DNA of 64,000 bases from Pseudomonas sp. M30-35 (GTDB taxonomy: Bacteria > Pseudomonadota > Gammaproteobacteria > Pseudomonadales > Pseudomonadaceae), in contig NZ_CP020892.1 of NCBI RefSeq assembly GCF_002163625.1, forward strand, positions 1,364,001 to 1,428,000. The letters run 5' to 3'. Each line of letters starts with the position of its first letter. Positions within the stretch are counted from its first letter, which is position 1. The position numbers and the translations under genes are program-made. Below, one piece after another: positions 38,389 to 48,665 of the stretch. A model generated the notes under the pieces. The model did no database searches, had not been told where the DNA came from, and saw only the letters and a program-made list of their open reading frames with translations.

Positions 38389-39033
38389 GTGGTTTCGCGT
38401 AACGACGAAGAAGAATTAGCGGTACTCAAGGACTGGTGGCAGAGCAATGGCAAGCCACTGATGGCAGGTTGTGCGCTGGCACTGATTGCAGTGCTGGGCT
38501 GGCAGGGCTGGCAGAAGTATCAAACCAACCAGTCACAAGGCGCTTCAGTGCTTTACCAGCAACTGCTGGAAACTGCCCTTGATCCAAGTGGTAAGCCGGA
38601 TACCGGTAAAGTCGCTGAAATCGCTGGCAAGCTGAGCAGTGAGTACGGTGGCACCTATTATGCTCAGTACGGCAGCTTGTTTGTGGCTAAAGTAGCGGTC
38701 GAGGCGGGTGAGCTGAAAGATGCTGCCGCCCAACTGCAAGCTGTAGTTGATAAGCCAGCTGATGCAACGCTTGAAGAACTGGCGCGTCAGCGTCTGGCGC
38801 GTGTGCTGGCTGCGCAAGAGAAAACGGAAGAAGCCTTGAAACTGCTTGATGGCGATGCGGATAAAGCATTTCTGGCAAGCCGCGAAGAGCTCAAAGGTGA
38901 CCTGCTGGTGAAGCTGGGTCGTACCGATGACGCGCACGCTGCTTATCAGAAAGCCAAGTCTTCATTGTCTGAAGATGCAGCGGTTGGTGGCTTGCAAATC
39001 AAGCTGGACGACCTAGCCAAAGGGGATGCGTGA
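38389..39033 (+). CDS. yfgM: YfgM family Sec-translocon-associated TPR protein
   Basis: A 214-residue membrane protein with a cytoplasmic N-terminus, one transmembrane helix at about 22-40 (Met-Ala-Gly-Cys-Ala-Leu-Ala-Leu-Ile) and a periplasmic TPR-like domain. In E. coli YfgM pairs with the chaperone PpiD at SecYEG. It starts with GTG 38389, with AAGGAG ten bases upstream. Between hisS and bamB, as expected, and followed at once by bamB. Confidence 0.9.
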   Translation: MVSRNDEEELAVLKDWWQSNGKPLMAGCALALIAVLGWQGWQKYQTNQSQGASVLYQQLLETALDPSGKPDTGKVAEIAGKLSSEYGGTYYAQYGSLFVAKVAVEAGELKDAAAQLQAVVDKPADATLEELARQRLARVLAAQEKTEEALKLLDGDADKAFLASREELKGDLLVKLGRTDDAHAAYQKAKSSLSEDAAVGGLQIKLDDLAKGDA

Positions 39034-39034
39034 C

Positions 39035-40177
39035 GTGATTCAGTGGAAGAGTATCGCACTACTGAGCCTGGCCTTGATGGTCGTGGGCTGCAGTAGCAGT
39101 AGCAAGAAGGAACTGCCGCCCGCAGAGTTGCCTGACTTCACCGCAGAAGTTGAACTCAATGAGCAGTGGGATCGTTCAATTGGCGATGGCCAAGGTGAAA
39201 CGTTCAACATGCTTCAGCCTGCGATTGAGGGCGAAAAAATCATTGCTGCCGACGTCCATGGCGTTGTCATGGCAATGGATCGCATGACCGGTGATGTTCT
39301 CTGGGAAAACGACCTGGACCTTCCTGTTTCTGGCGCTGTGGGTGCCGGCTATGGTTTGGTTTTGCTGGGCACGCTCAAGGGCGAAATTATTGCTCTGGAC
39401 TCCAGCACCGGTGAAGAACAGTGGCGCGCTCGGGTCAACAGTGAAGTGCTTTCAGCCCCTGCAATCAACGGTGACATCGTTCTGGTACAAACCCAGGATG
39501 ACCGTTTGATCGCATTTGATGCACAGAGCGGTAATCAGCGCTGGAGCTTTGATAACACCCCAGCTGTACTGACTCTGCGCGGTACCAGTGCACCGGTGCT
39601 AACCAACAATCTGGCGATTGCTGGTCTGTCCAGCGGTAAAGTCATTGCGCTCGATGCGCAGCGCGGCATTCCAGTGTGGGAACAGCGTGTTGCTGTGCCG
39701 CAGGGTCGCTCTGAGTTGGACCGCGTGGTTGATATCGACGGTGGCCTGTTGCTGTCGGGTGGCAAGCTTTACGTAGTCAGCTATCAAGGCCGTGTTGCCG
39801 CTCTGGACCTGGAATCAGGTCGTGTGCTTTGGCAGCGTGAAGCGTCTAGCTCGGTTGGTGTAGCGCAAGGCTTCGGCACTGTTTACGTCAGCTTGGCCAA
39901 TGGCACGGTTGAAGGTGTTGATGAGCGTTCAGCGTCGGCACTGTGGAGCAATGATGCACTGGCCCGTCGCCAGTTGTCGGCTCCTGAAGTATTTTCCAGC
40001 TATATCGCATTTGGCGATTTTGAAGGCTACCTGCACTTGATCAGCCAGATTGATGGCCGTTTTGTCGGTCGTGAACATGTTGACAGTGATGGCCTGCGCG
40101 CGCGCCCACTGGTTGACGGCGATTGGCTGTATGCCTTTGGTAACAGCGGAAAACTGGTCGCTTACACGATCAAATAG
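39035..40177 (+). CDS. bamB: Outer-membrane assembly lipoprotein BamB
   Basis: A 380-residue eight-bladed beta-propeller (PQQ-like repeats) lipoprotein of the BAM complex that inserts beta-barrels. Lipobox Met-Val-Val-Gly-Cys with Cys at residue 19 from the GTG at 39035. I prefer this GTG (AGGGG nine bases before) because Pseudomonas BamB begins Met-x-Gln-Trp-Lys; an ATG at 39026 overlapping yfgM would add three residues. It closes with a terminator. Confidence 0.93.
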   Translation: MIQWKSIALLSLALMVVGCSSSSKKELPPAELPDFTAEVELNEQWDRSIGDGQGETFNMLQPAIEGEKIIAADVHGVVMAMDRMTGDVLWENDLDLPVSGAVGAGYGLVLLGTLKGEIIALDSSTGEEQWRARVNSEVLSAPAINGDIVLVQTQDDRLIAFDAQSGNQRWSFDNTPAVLTLRGTSAPVLTNNLAIAGLSSGKVIALDAQRGIPVWEQRVAVPQGRSELDRVVDIDGGLLLSGGKLYVVSYQGRVAALDLESGRVLWQREASSSVGVAQGFGTVYVSLANGTVEGVDERSASALWSNDALARRQLSAPEVFSSYIAFGDFEGYLHLISQIDGRFVGREHVDSDGLRARPLVDGDWLYAFGNSGKLVAYTIK

Positions 40178-40238
40178 CTGGCAACTGACAGGCTTGTCTA
40201 TGCTGCATTTGTAGCGTCCAGGCCTAGCTTTGAATTCC

Positions 40239-40270
40239 GGCCGCTGCTCATGCAGCGGCCTTTGTATTTT
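40239..40270 (+). terminator. Terminator after bamB
   Basis: Nine-base stem GGCCGCTGC / GCAGCGGCC with a 4-base loop, then TTTGTATTTT, 61 bases after the stop. Confidence 0.82.
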
Positions 40271-40295
40271 CTGAAATAACGAAGTGGAGAGCCTA

Positions 40296-41768
40296 ATGGT
40301 TCCCGTAATTGCCCTGGTGGGCCGACCGAACGTCGGTAAGTCCACTCTATTCAACCGCTTGACCAGGACCCGCGATGCCATCGTTGGTGACCTGTCGGGT
40401 TTAACCCGTGATCGTCAGTATGGCGAGGCCAAGTGGCAGGGACGCACCTACATTGTCGTCGATACCGGTGGTATTTCCGGCGATGAAGAAGGAATTGATG
40501 CAAAGATGGCCGAGCAGTCACTGCAGGCTATCGAAGAAGCTGATGTGGTGTTGTTCCTGGTGGATGCGCGGGCGGGGTTGTCTGCCTCTGACCAGATGAT
40601 TGGTGAGCACCTGCGTAAGCGCAATAAGGACAGCCACCTGATCATCAACAAGGTCGACAATCTCGATCCCGATTTGGCGCGTGCTGAGTTTTCCTCGATG
40701 GGTATGGGCGAGTCGCTTGCGATTGCCGGTGCCCATGGCCGTGGCATCACACAGATGCTTGAAGCCGTACTGAGTCGCTTCCCGAAAGATGCTGGTGAGC
40801 TGGAGGAGGGCGAAGAGCCTGAAGAGGTTGCCGAAGGCGAAGAACCCAAGCGTATTCCTGGCCCAAGCGAGAAAGACGGCATCAAGCTGGCTATCATCGG
40901 TCGTCCAAACGTCGGTAAATCGACACTGGTCAACCGCATGCTCGGTGAAGACCGGGTTATTGTTTATGACCAGGCGGGCACTACGCGCGACAGTATCTAC
41001 ATCCCGTTTGAGCGTGATGATGAGAAGTACACGCTGATTGATACCGCGGGCGTGCGTCGTCGCGGCAAGATTTTTGAAGCCGTCGAGAAGTTCTCGGTGG
41101 TTAAAACCCTGCAGGCCATTCAGGACTCCAACGTTGTCGTATTCGTCATGGATGCGCGCGAGGGTGTGGTCGACCATGACCTTAACTTGCTCGGTTTTGT
41201 CCTGGAAAGTGGTCGCGCGCTGGTTATCGCCCTGAACAAGTGGGACGGCATGGAACCAAGCGAACGTGATTACGTGAAGACCGAGTTGCAGCGCCGCTTG
41301 TTCTTTGTGGACTTCGCTGATATTCACTTTATTTCGGCGTTGCACGGCACCGGTGTGGGCCATCTGTACAAGTCGGTACAGGCTTCGTTCCAGTCGGCGA
41401 TTACCCGCTGGCCAACCAACCGTTTGACTCAGATCCTCGAAGATGCGGTGCGTGAACATCAGCCACCACTGGTTAACGGTCGCCGGATCAAGCTGCGTTA
41501 CGCTCACTTGGGTGGTGCAAACCCGCCGCTGATCGTTATTCACGGTAATCAGGTTGAGTCAGTGCCGCGTGCGTATTCGCGTTACTTGGAGAACACTTAT
41601 CGCCGCGTGCTGAAGCTGGTCGGTACGCCGATCCGCATTGAATACAAAGGCGGTGAGAACCCGTATGAGGGCAATAAAAACACCCTCACGGATCGTCAGG
41701 TGAACAAGAAGCGTCGCTTGATGAGTCACCACAAAAAAGCTGAGAAAAAGCGTAAAGACAAACGCTAG
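40296..41768 (+). CDS. der: Ribosome assembly GTPase Der (EngA)
   Basis: A 490-residue double GTPase needed for 50S maturation. The two G domains each have Gly-Arg-Pro-Asn-Val-Gly-Lys-Ser-Thr (about 8-16 and 203-211) with Asp-Thr-Gly/Ala-Gly and Asn-Lys-x-Asp motifs, joined by an acidic linker (about 165-195, many Glu). The C-terminal KH-like domain ends in a lysine-rich tail. The ATG at 40296 gives the Met-Val-Pro-Val-Ile start; GTGGAG before it is the ribosome site. Confidence 0.96.
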   Translation: MVPVIALVGRPNVGKSTLFNRLTRTRDAIVGDLSGLTRDRQYGEAKWQGRTYIVVDTGGISGDEEGIDAKMAEQSLQAIEEADVVLFLVDARAGLSASDQMIGEHLRKRNKDSHLIINKVDNLDPDLARAEFSSMGMGESLAIAGAHGRGITQMLEAVLSRFPKDAGELEEGEEPEEVAEGEEPKRIPGPSEKDGIKLAIIGRPNVGKSTLVNRMLGEDRVIVYDQAGTTRDSIYIPFERDDEKYTLIDTAGVRRRGKIFEAVEKFSVVKTLQAIQDSNVVVFVMDAREGVVDHDLNLLGFVLESGRALVIALNKWDGMEPSERDYVKTELQRRLFFVDFADIHFISALHGTGVGHLYKSVQASFQSAITRWPTNRLTQILEDAVREHQPPLVNGRRIKLRYAHLGGANPPLIVIHGNQVESVPRAYSRYLENTYRRVLKLVGTPIRIEYKGGENPYEGNKNTLTDRQVNKKRRLMSHHKKAEKKRKDKR

Positions 41769-41790
41769 ACCGGCTATTTTGCTGATGTTG

Positions 41791-41817
41791 AAAAAGGCGC
41801 CTGACGGGCGCCTTTTT
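41791..41817 (+). terminator. Terminator after der
   Basis: AAAAAGGCGCC, 5-base loop, GGCGCCTTTTT; perfect and symmetrical. Confidence 0.92.
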
Positions 41818-41886
41818 CATGTCTGGCTGATCCGTTATCCTGCGGTTATCAAACGCCTCGTCGGGCGTGTGCAGTAGGAAGGTGTG

Positions 41887-43035
41887 ATGATTATCAGCAA
41901 GTTGCCGAATGTTGGCACAACCATCTTTACCCGTATGTCCCAACTCGCCATGGAAACCGGTGCGCTGAATCTGTCGCAAGGCTTTCCCGATTTTGATGGT
42001 CCGCAAGCATTGCGTGACGCGGTCGGCCGCCATGTGGCAGCAGGGCATAATCAATACACCGCCATGACAGGCTTACCAGCACTGCGTGAACAGGTTGCGG
42101 CTAAAATCGCCCGCAGCTACGGTTGCAAAGTCAGTGCAGATACAGAGGTCACGATTACCCCTGGCGCTACTCAGGCGATCTTCTGTGCGGTGCAAGCGCT
42201 GGTGCAGCCGGGTGATGAGGTCATTGTCTTTGACCCCAGTTATGACAGCTATGAGCCCTCGGTAGAGCTTGCTGGCGGTCGCTGCATCCATGTGCCGTTG
42301 GCCTTGCCGGATTTCGCTATCGATTGGCAGCGCTTCACTGATGCGCTGAGTGACAAGACCCGTTTGATTATCCTCAACAGTCCGCATAACCCGAGTGGCG
42401 CGCTGATCAGTCGAGCGGAGCTGGACCAACTGGCCAGCTTGATTCGCGATCGTGATATTTATCTGATCAGCGATGAGGTCTACGAACACTTGGTGTTCGA
42501 TGGCGTCACGCATACCAGCGTATTAGCGCACGAAGAGCTGTATCAACGCGCGTTCGTGGTCAGCTCCTTTGGCAAGACATACCACGTCACTGGCTGGAAA
42601 ACCGGCTATGTGGTTGCGCCGCCGGTGTTGACGGCTGAGTTACGCAAGGTCCACCAGTACGTCAGCTTTTGCGGTGTCACTCCGCTGCAATGGGCATTGG
42701 CAGATTTTATGAGTGAGCAGCCGCAACACGTCACAGAGCTGCCGGGGTTTTATCAGGCCAAGCGCGACCTGTTCTGCGATTTGCTAAAGGACTCGCGTTT
42801 CAAGTTCAACCCGACCCCGGGCACATACTTTCAGCTGGCTGACTACTCGGCTATTCGTGATGATCTTGATGATGTGGCAATGTCTGAATGGCTGACGCGT
42901 GAGCATGGTGTGGCAACAATTCCGGTGTCGGTTTTTTATCAGCAAGCACCGAAAGACTTACGTTTGGTCAGGTTCTGCTTTGCCAAGCGTGAAGACACCT
43001 TACGCCAAGCTGCGGAGAAGTTATGCGCGATTTAA
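41887..43035 (+). CDS. Methionine/glutamine-type PLP aminotransferase (YbdL-like)
   Basis: A 382-residue class I aminotransferase. PLP lysine is Lys230 in Ser-Ser-Phe-Gly-Lys-Thr-Tyr, with Asn-Pro-His/Pro-His-Asn-Pro-Ser at 166-170 and Asp-Glu-Val-Tyr at 196-199. It closely resembles E. coli YbdL, which transaminates methionine and its keto acid. The ATG at 41887 follows AGGAAGG; a GTG one codon earlier is possible. Translationally coupled to the omega-amidase gene (13-base overlap), matching the known transaminase/omega-amidase pair of methionine salvage. Confidence 0.85.
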   Translation: MIISKLPNVGTTIFTRMSQLAMETGALNLSQGFPDFDGPQALRDAVGRHVAAGHNQYTAMTGLPALREQVAAKIARSYGCKVSADTEVTITPGATQAIFCAVQALVQPGDEVIVFDPSYDSYEPSVELAGGRCIHVPLALPDFAIDWQRFTDALSDKTRLIILNSPHNPSGALISRAELDQLASLIRDRDIYLISDEVYEHLVFDGVTHTSVLAHEELYQRAFVVSSFGKTYHVTGWKTGYVVAPPVLTAELRKVHQYVSFCGVTPLQWALADFMSEQPQHVTELPGFYQAKRDLFCDLLKDSRFKFNPTPGTYFQLADYSAIRDDLDDVAMSEWLTREHGVATIPVSVFYQQAPKDLRLVRFCFAKREDTLRQAAEKLCAI

Positions 43036-43814
43036 CGACGTTGCCAGACCTTAATCTTGCGCTGGTCCAGAGCGATCTGGTTTGGCAAGATCCAGCCGCC
43101 AACCGTGAGCATTTCGAGCAATTGCTGGCCTCCGTTGAAGGCGTCGATTTAGTGGTGCTGCCGGAAATGTTCAGCACCGGTTTCTCGATGGATTCAGCCA
43201 AGCTGGCCGAGCCCGAAGGCGGTCCAAGCAGCCAATGGCTGGTTGAACAGGCTGTGCGGATGAACGCAGTGGTGACTGGCAGTCTGATTATTCAGGCCTC
43301 AGACGGCAGTTATCGCAATCGTCTGATCTGGGCGCGCCCGGATGGATCTGTTGCACATTACGACAAACGTCATTTATTTCGCATGGCCGGGGAGCACAAG
43401 CATTTTGCCGCTGGCCAACAGCAAGCGCTGTTTAGCCTCAAAGGCTGGAATATTCGGCCGCTGATTTGTTACGACCTGCGGTTTCCTGTTTGGAGCCGTG
43501 ATGCAACAGATACTGACTTATTGCTCTACACCGCTAACTGGCCTGCTGCGCGACGTAACCACTGGAATCGTCTGCTGCCCGCGCGGGCGATTGAAAATTT
43601 ATGCTTTGTTGCTGCAGTAAACCGCACTGGCACTGATGGCAAGGGGCATGCCTACAGTGGTGATTCTAAAGTCATTGATTTTCAAGGAGAGGTACTACTC
43701 GAGAGTGCCGATGTAACAGGGGTGTATTGCGTAACTCTAAAGGGGGGTGATTTAGCAGAGTATCGCCAGCGTTTTCCCGCAGATCGTGATGCTGACACAT
43801 TCACCCTTGGTTGA
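43023..43814 (+). CDS. Omega-amidase YafV-like (nitrilase superfamily)
   Basis: A 263-residue carbon-nitrogen hydrolase with the catalytic triad Glu48 (Leu-Pro-Glu-Met-Phe), Lys115 (Tyr-Asp-Lys-Arg-His-Leu) and Cys149 (Leu-Ile-Cys-Tyr-Asp-Leu-Arg). YafV/Nit2 enzymes hydrolyse alpha-keto-glutaramate or -succinamate formed when glutamine or asparagine is the amino donor, pulling the aminotransferase forward. The 13-base overlap with the preceding gene supports joint work. Confidence 0.88.
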   Translation: MRDLTTLPDLNLALVQSDLVWQDPAANREHFEQLLASVEGVDLVVLPEMFSTGFSMDSAKLAEPEGGPSSQWLVEQAVRMNAVVTGSLIIQASDGSYRNRLIWARPDGSVAHYDKRHLFRMAGEHKHFAAGQQQALFSLKGWNIRPLICYDLRFPVWSRDATDTDLLLYTANWPAARRNHWNRLLPARAIENLCFVAAVNRTGTDGKGHAYSGDSKVIDFQGEVLLESADVTGVYCVTLKGGDLAEYRQRFPADRDADTFTLG

Positions 43815-43827
43815 AGAAAGGTCTAAC

Positions 43828-44271
43828 ATGACTGTTTCTGCCTCTCCCCGCACGCTAGAACGGGGGCCTCGCTGTGCCGGTGCTGACGACGTCAAGTTGT
43901 ACTCTGTTGCTGCGATTGCCCTGGCCACACTCCTGGGCTCACCTCTGGCAGGCGCGTTTGTTATGCAGCATAACTTCAACGTGCTGGGTCGTAGGCATCA
44001 ATCATTCAGGCTCTGGGGCATCGCTATCAGCCTGTTTGTTGCAGCTTTCTTCATTTGCGCCTTTCTCCCTGAGACCTTTGGCGCGCAGTTGTTAATCGTG
44101 CTCGAAACGCTGGTGATGTCTGTCTACGCGAAGCGCAGCTTTGCAGGCTCAGTCGAACTGCAAGGGAAGGCGTTTTATTCGAACTGGAGAGTTGTCGGTA
44201 TTTGTTTGTTGCTGCTGTTGGTCATGCTTGTCGCAATTATTGAGGTGACGTTGTTTCTGAACTTGTTTTAG
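43828..44271 (+). CDS. Hypothetical integral membrane protein
   Basis: A 147-residue protein with hydrophobic helices at about 26-44, 56-76, 78-95 and 115-143. I do not recognise a family. The N-terminal 20 residues are polar and probably cytoplasmic. The ATG at 43828, after AAAGG, was chosen over upstream in-frame codons that overlap the omega-amidase gene. It lies 13 bases after that gene and before a terminator, so it is likely the last gene of the operon. Nothing supports a specific function. Confidence 0.65.
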   Translation: MTVSASPRTLERGPRCAGADDVKLYSVAAIALATLLGSPLAGAFVMQHNFNVLGRRHQSFRLWGIAISLFVAAFFICAFLPETFGAQLLIVLETLVMSVYAKRSFAGSVELQGKAFYSNWRVVGICLLLLLVMLVAIIEVTLFLNLF

Positions 44272-44302
44272 GGGCAGCAGTAACAGGGCTAGAGCCAAAT
44301 GC

Positions 44303-44332
44303 AAACAACCCCGCCAATTGGCGGGGTTGTTT
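44303..44332. terminator. Bidirectional terminator between the membrane-protein gene and leuA
   Basis: Perfect 13-base inverted repeat AAACAACCCCGCC, AATT loop, GGCGGGGTTGTTT, with A- and T-rich ends on both strands. It serves both converging genes. Confidence 0.9.
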
Positions 44333-44364
44333 GTTACAGCCTCGGGCTAGCTTCAGTCGAGCAG

Positions 44365-46032
44365 TTACGCCGCTTCTTGAGCCTGAACCAAGGCGCGATT
44401 TAGCGCGCTGAACAGGGCACGGAAGCTGGCAGTCGTCAGGTTCTCGTCGATACCTGCGCCATGCAGCGCACGGCCGCCATCCATCCGCAGCTCAATATAG
44501 GCTGCAGCTTTGGCGTTGGTTCCAGCACCAATCGCATGCTCGGAGTAGTCCATGATTTCTACATCGAAGGGCAGGCCCGCAACCAAGGCTTCTAGTGGAC
44601 CTTTACCGATACCGCTCCAGTGCTTGCTTTCGCCGCCGCTGATGACTTCAACGTCTACCGCGCTGGTGCCGTTTTCTTCTTGCAAGCGGTGGCTCTTAAG
44701 AGCATAGGGCGAAGCAGCCTGGAGGAACTCGTTTTTAAACAGGCTGTAGATCTGTTCAGCCGTCATCTCCAGGCCCAAGCGATCGGTTTCTTTCTGCACA
44801 ACTTGGCTGAACTCGATTTGCATGCGTCGTGGTAAGCACACGCCGTATTCCTGTTCGAGCAGGAAGGTGATGCCGCCCTTGCCAGACTGACTGTTGACGC
44901 GAATCACCGCTTCGTAGCTGCGACCAATGTCCGCTGGGTCAATCGGCAGGTACGGCACCTCCCAGATAGCGTCTGATTTCTGTTGAGTAAGGCCTTTGCG
45001 GATCGCATCTTGGTGCGAGCCGGAGAATGCAGTGTGTACCAGGTCGCCAACGTACGGGTGGCGCGGGTGAACCGGTAACTGGTTACATTCTTCGACCACT
45101 TTGCGCACGGTATCAATATCGGAGAAGTCCAAACCCGGATTAATGCCCTGGGTGTAGAGGTTCAGTGCGAGGTTAACCAAATCAACGTTGCCAGTGCGTT
45201 CGCCGTTACCAAACAAGCAACCTTCGACCCGGTCAGCACCGGCCATCAAGCCCAATTCACTGGCTGCAACGCCTGTGCCTCGGTCATTGTGGGTGTGCAG
45301 GCTGATCAAGACGCTGTCACGGCGGCTAATATTGCGGCCAAACCACTCAATCTGGTCGGCGTAGACGTTCGGCGTCGCCACTTCAACAGTGGTCGGCAGG
45401 TTGAGGATGACTTTGTTGTCTGGCGTTGGTTGCCAGACATCGAGCACTGCATCGCAGACCTCGACGGCGAAATCCAACTCGGTAGAGGAGAAGATTTCAG
45501 GCGAGTACTGGAACGTCCATTGCGTGTCTGGCTGCTCATCAGCCAAGCGCTTGATAACTTTGGCGGCGTTGGTTGCGATGTCGACTACGCCAGCCTTGTC
45601 GAGGTTAAACACGATGCGGCGAAACGACGGCGCAGTCGCGTTGTAGACATGGACAATAGCTTTCTTGGCGCCCTTGAGTGACTCAAAGGTACGGGTGATC
45701 AGATCTTCACGGGCCTGGGTCAACACTTGAATCGTGGTGTCGTCAGGGATGTGACCGTCGGTGATCAAGGTGCGTACGAAGTCGAAATCAGTTTGCGAGG
45801 CAGAAGGAAAGCCCACTTCAATCTGTTTGATACCGACCTGCACCAAGGTCTTGAAGAAACGCATCTTCTTCTCGGCATCCATTGGCTCAATCAGCGACTG
45901 GTTACCGTCACGCAGGTCAGAGCTGCACCAGATCGGCACTTCGGTAATGGTCTTTGACGGCCAAGTGCGGTCAGGCAAATTAATCGGCGTAAAAGCACGG
46001 TACTTACGTGATGGGTCTTTAAGCATGCTCAT
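44365..46032 (-). CDS. leuA: 2-isopropylmalate synthase
   Basis: A 555-residue enzyme joining acetyl-CoA to 2-ketoisovalerate, the first step of leucine synthesis. The N-terminal TIM barrel has [11 protein letters not shown] (about 32-42) and the metal motif His-Thr-His-Asn-Asp; the C-terminal regulatory domain (about 430-550) binds leucine. This is the longer LeuA2 type found in pseudomonads. It starts Met-Ser-Met-Leu-Lys-Asp at ATG 46032. Monocistronic. Confidence 0.95.
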   Translation of the reverse strand: MSMLKDPSRKYRAFTPINLPDRTWPSKTITEVPIWCSSDLRDGNQSLIEPMDAEKKMRFFKTLVQVGIKQIEVGFPSASQTDFDFVRTLITDGHIPDDTTIQVLTQAREDLITRTFESLKGAKKAIVHVYNATAPSFRRIVFNLDKAGVVDIATNAAKVIKRLADEQPDTQWTFQYSPEIFSSTELDFAVEVCDAVLDVWQPTPDNKVILNLPTTVEVATPNVYADQIEWFGRNISRRDSVLISLHTHNDRGTGVAASELGLMAGADRVEGCLFGNGERTGNVDLVNLALNLYTQGINPGLDFSDIDTVRKVVEECNQLPVHPRHPYVGDLVHTAFSGSHQDAIRKGLTQQKSDAIWEVPYLPIDPADIGRSYEAVIRVNSQSGKGGITFLLEQEYGVCLPRRMQIEFSQVVQKETDRLGLEMTAEQIYSLFKNEFLQAASPYALKSHRLQEENGTSAVDVEVISGGESKHWSGIGKGPLEALVAGLPFDVEIMDYSEHAIGAGTNAKAAAYIELRMDGGRALHGAGIDENLTTASFRALFSALNRALVQAQEAA

Positions 46033-46363
46033 GATAAATCCTTGGAAGCGGCGACCTGATATTGAACAGGGGTAATCAATGGGGAGCGCGGGCGAGGCGA
46101 AGCAGTTTTAGCTACGCAGTCGCTGGCTTACCAAGCAGAGATTGGCGTGTTGCCGCTGAAGAAACAGGGTGTGAGAAGTATTCATGGGTCTACACTACTG
46201 CGCCAGGTTAAAGCTGGCAAGCATGCTTGGGAAATTGGTGATTTTGGTTGTTGTCGGGGATGTGGCGAGAATTAATTGCGCATTAGCATGGAATGTTATG
46301 TAAATATTGCGCGGTGTTGCCCTTGGTTAGGTATTGCACTTAACCAAGGGCCCAGCCCCTTAT
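46033..46363. other. 331-base gap between leuA and the channel gene
   Basis: No coding sequence is credible here. Near the channel gene is a perfect 10-base inverted repeat CCCTTGGTTA / TAACCAAGGG (46320-46350, 11-base loop) without a clear T-run, perhaps a terminator-like end of that gene. I looked for a leucine-rich leader peptide on the minus strand and found none. Confidence 0.6.
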
Positions 46364-47620
46364 TCAATCAACCTGACTGAACGGGAATTGTTGGCGAAGT
46401 TCGCGCATATCCGTGCCACTTGGATGTTGGTAAACCCGCAGGCCAAACTCCGGCAAGATGGCGAGTAAGTGATCAAAAATATCCGATTGAATGCTCTCGT
46501 AACGGGCCCAGGATGTGGTTGTTGTAAAACAGTAGATCTCAATCGGCAGGCCCTCGGAGCTTGGCGCAAGCTGGCGCACCAGCTGGGTCATTTGCTGGTG
46601 TATATCTGCATGGTGTTTGAGATAGTTTTCAACATAGGCGCGTAATGTGCCGATATTGGTCAGGCGCCGGGTATTGGCCTGCACCTCGGCACCCCCTGCC
46701 AATTCCTTGTTCCACTGACTGACTTCAGCCCTTTTATCGCTTAAGTACTGATTAAGCAGGGTCATCTGTTGCAAGCGTTCGAGCTCATCGGCACTGAGAA
46801 AATGAATGCTCGACTGATCAAGGTAGAGACTGCGTTTAATCCGCCGTCCGCCGCACTCCTGCATGCCGCGCCAGTTTTTGAAGGGGTCGGTGATAAAGCG
46901 TCGAGTCGGAATGCTGGTGATAGTTTTATCCCAGTTCTGCACCTTGACCATATGCAAAGCGATATCGATTACATCGCCATCGGCATTGAGCTGCGGCATT
47001 TCGATCCAGTCGCCGACACGGACGATATCGTTCGAGGAAATTTGAATGCTGGCGACCAGTGACAAGATAGTGTCCTGGAAAATCAACATCAATACGGCCG
47101 CCATGGCGCCCAAGCCCGACAGCAGGATCAGCGGTGAACGGTCGATGAGTGCGGCAACAATCAGAATCAGCGCAATCAAAGAAATGATGATTTTGACGAC
47201 CTGCAGGTAACCCTTGATCGGGCGTAGGTGTGCATCAGGTCGGCGCTGGTAAAAGTTGTTGACGATGTCGAGTACAGCGTTAATGGCCAGCGCCATGGTC
47301 AACACAATAAAGGCGCTACAAACATTGGTAACGATAGTCACCAGCGTTTCAGGCATGCCTTCAATAATGCGTATGCCATTAGACAAAATCAGCGCTGGAA
47401 CAATGTTCGACAGACGCTTGATGACACCGCTTTCCTTGATGCTCGCTTCCCGCCATAAACGGGTTTTACCTGCTACGGCATGTAAGCTGCGGACCAGCAC
47501 GCGCTTAACTAACCAGTTGCACAGCGCTGCGACAAAAACCAGCGCAAGTAGCGCAGTCGGTGTGTACAGGTCAGGGTGCTGTTGCAGCCACTCCAGCCCA
47601 TTCGCTAGCTCTTGTTGCAT
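46364..47620 (-). CDS. Mechanosensitive ion channel family protein (MscS superfamily, YbdG-like)
   Basis: A 418-residue inner-membrane protein with about four to five N-terminal helices (within 15-190) and the MscS pore/beta region Ser-Leu-Val-Ala-Ser-Ile-Gln-Ile-Ser-Ser-Asn-Asp-Ile-Val-Arg-Val-Gly-Asp-Trp-Ile (about 208-227), followed by a soluble C-terminal domain with Pro-Thr-Arg. Such channels open under membrane tension and protect against osmotic downshock. Length and pattern fit YbdG (MscM-like) more than MscS itself. Confidence 0.88.
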   Translation of the reverse strand: MQQELANGLEWLQQHPDLYTPTALLALVFVAALCNWLVKRVLVRSLHAVAGKTRLWREASIKESGVIKRLSNIVPALILSNGIRIIEGMPETLVTIVTNVCSAFIVLTMALAINAVLDIVNNFYQRRPDAHLRPIKGYLQVVKIIISLIALILIVAALIDRSPLILLSGLGAMAAVLMLIFQDTILSLVASIQISSNDIVRVGDWIEMPQLNADGDVIDIALHMVKVQNWDKTITSIPTRRFITDPFKNWRGMQECGGRRIKRSLYLDQSSIHFLSADELERLQQMTLLNQYLSDKRAEVSQWNKELAGGAEVQANTRRLTNIGTLRAYVENYLKHHADIHQQMTQLVRQLAPSSEGLPIEIYCFTTTTSWARYESIQSDIFDHLLAILPEFGLRVYQHPSGTDMRELRQQFPFSQVD

Positions 47621-47698
47621 GAAAAACTCCTGCTTGCCTGATTAAACGCCGGGTACCATAACAAAGCCCTGTGGGCTCTACAGAGCCTTATTCGTAAC

Positions 47699-48541
47699 TC
47701 AAGGCTTGAATGCACCAATGAAAATCGCCGGATCAACCCGGTTGGCATTGAGGCTGACGTTCCAATGCAGATGCGGCCCGGTGGCGCGGCCCGTTGCACC
47801 GACTTTGCCAATAACTCCGCCGCGCGGCACTTCATCACCGACCTTTACGCCGATCTGTGACAGGTGACAAAACATACTGATCAAGCCTTGGCCATGATCA
47901 ATAAATACCGTGTTGCCGTTGAAGAACAGATTGCCGGTGAGCAGCACCTTGCCAGCCGCCGGTGCCTTGATCGGCGTGCCACTGCGGGCTGCAAAATCAA
48001 GTCCTGAGTGTGGGTTGCGTTCCTCGCCATTAAAGAAACGGCGCAGCCCAAACGGGCTTGAAAGTGGGCCACTGACAGGCCGGTCAAACAATAAGTTGCT
48101 TGGCTGGCGAGGACTGAACTGATCGTACGCGGCGTTCTGTTCGGCAAGCTCGCGGTTAATACGCTTGAGGTTGGCAGCGTTAGGGTTGACCTGTTGAGTG
48201 TTCTTGATGGTGATGCGTTGCTCTTTATAGTGCTTGGCCTTGATCTCGAAACTCAGGGTTTTCTCACCCTGGTCACTGCTGACCTGTAGCTTGTCAGTGC
48301 CTGCTTTGGCGGTTAATGCGATGCCGACGATCGCAATCCAACGCTGCTGATCCTCTTTCACGACCAACACAGGTTTACCGTGATAAGCCGCACGTGGCGC
48401 CTTGGTCTCGTTACCCAAATCGACCACAGCAATGCCGCCCGGCACTGGCTGGTTGAGCAGGCGAGTAATAAAACCTTCGGCACTGACCGGCAAGGCGACC
48501 AGTAATAAGCACACAGAAAAAGCAAAGCGCAGGCGTGACAT
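47699..48541 (-). CDS. M23 family peptidoglycan endopeptidase (LytM-type)
   Basis: A 280-residue secreted peptidase with a signal peptide (about 1-21, ending Val-Ser-Ala-Glu). The C-terminal M23 domain has all zinc/catalytic residues: His and Asp of Asn-Pro-His-Ser-Gly-Leu-Asp-Phe, and His-Leu-His-Trp near 263-266. It cuts peptide cross-links in the periplasmic wall. The ATG at 48541 was chosen because the upstream open frame has no secretion signal. It lies downstream of a D-Ala-D-Ala dipeptidase gene on the same strand (124 bases). Confidence 0.9.
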   Translation of the reverse strand: MSRLRFAFSVCLLLVALPVSAEGFITRLLNQPVPGGIAVVDLGNETKAPRAAYHGKPVLVVKEDQQRWIAIVGIALTAKAGTDKLQVSSDQGEKTLSFEIKAKHYKEQRITIKNTQQVNPNAANLKRINRELAEQNAAYDQFSPRQPSNLLFDRPVSGPLSSPFGLRRFFNGEERNPHSGLDFAARSGTPIKAPAAGKVLLTGNLFFNGNTVFIDHGQGLISMFCHLSQIGVKVGDEVPRGGVIGKVGATGRATGPHLHWNVSLNANRVDPAIFIGAFKP

Positions 48542-48665
48542 AAAAAAACCTAAATGAGGAACCCCAGCCGCAATGCTGGCATTAAAGCCTGTGTGCTGTG
48601 AAGTGCAGAGTATTAGCCGGTGTGTAGAACGAGCTGCAAAGCAGGTTGTACGAACCTTGCAGGGC

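Noticed and set aside
40518..41543. 341-codon minus-strand frame opposite der
   Set aside because: Antisense shadow of the Der GTPase with no recognisable domain.
46033..46319. Possible leucine leader peptide/attenuator for leuA
   Set aside because: No leucine-rich short frame with a following terminator was found on the minus strand.
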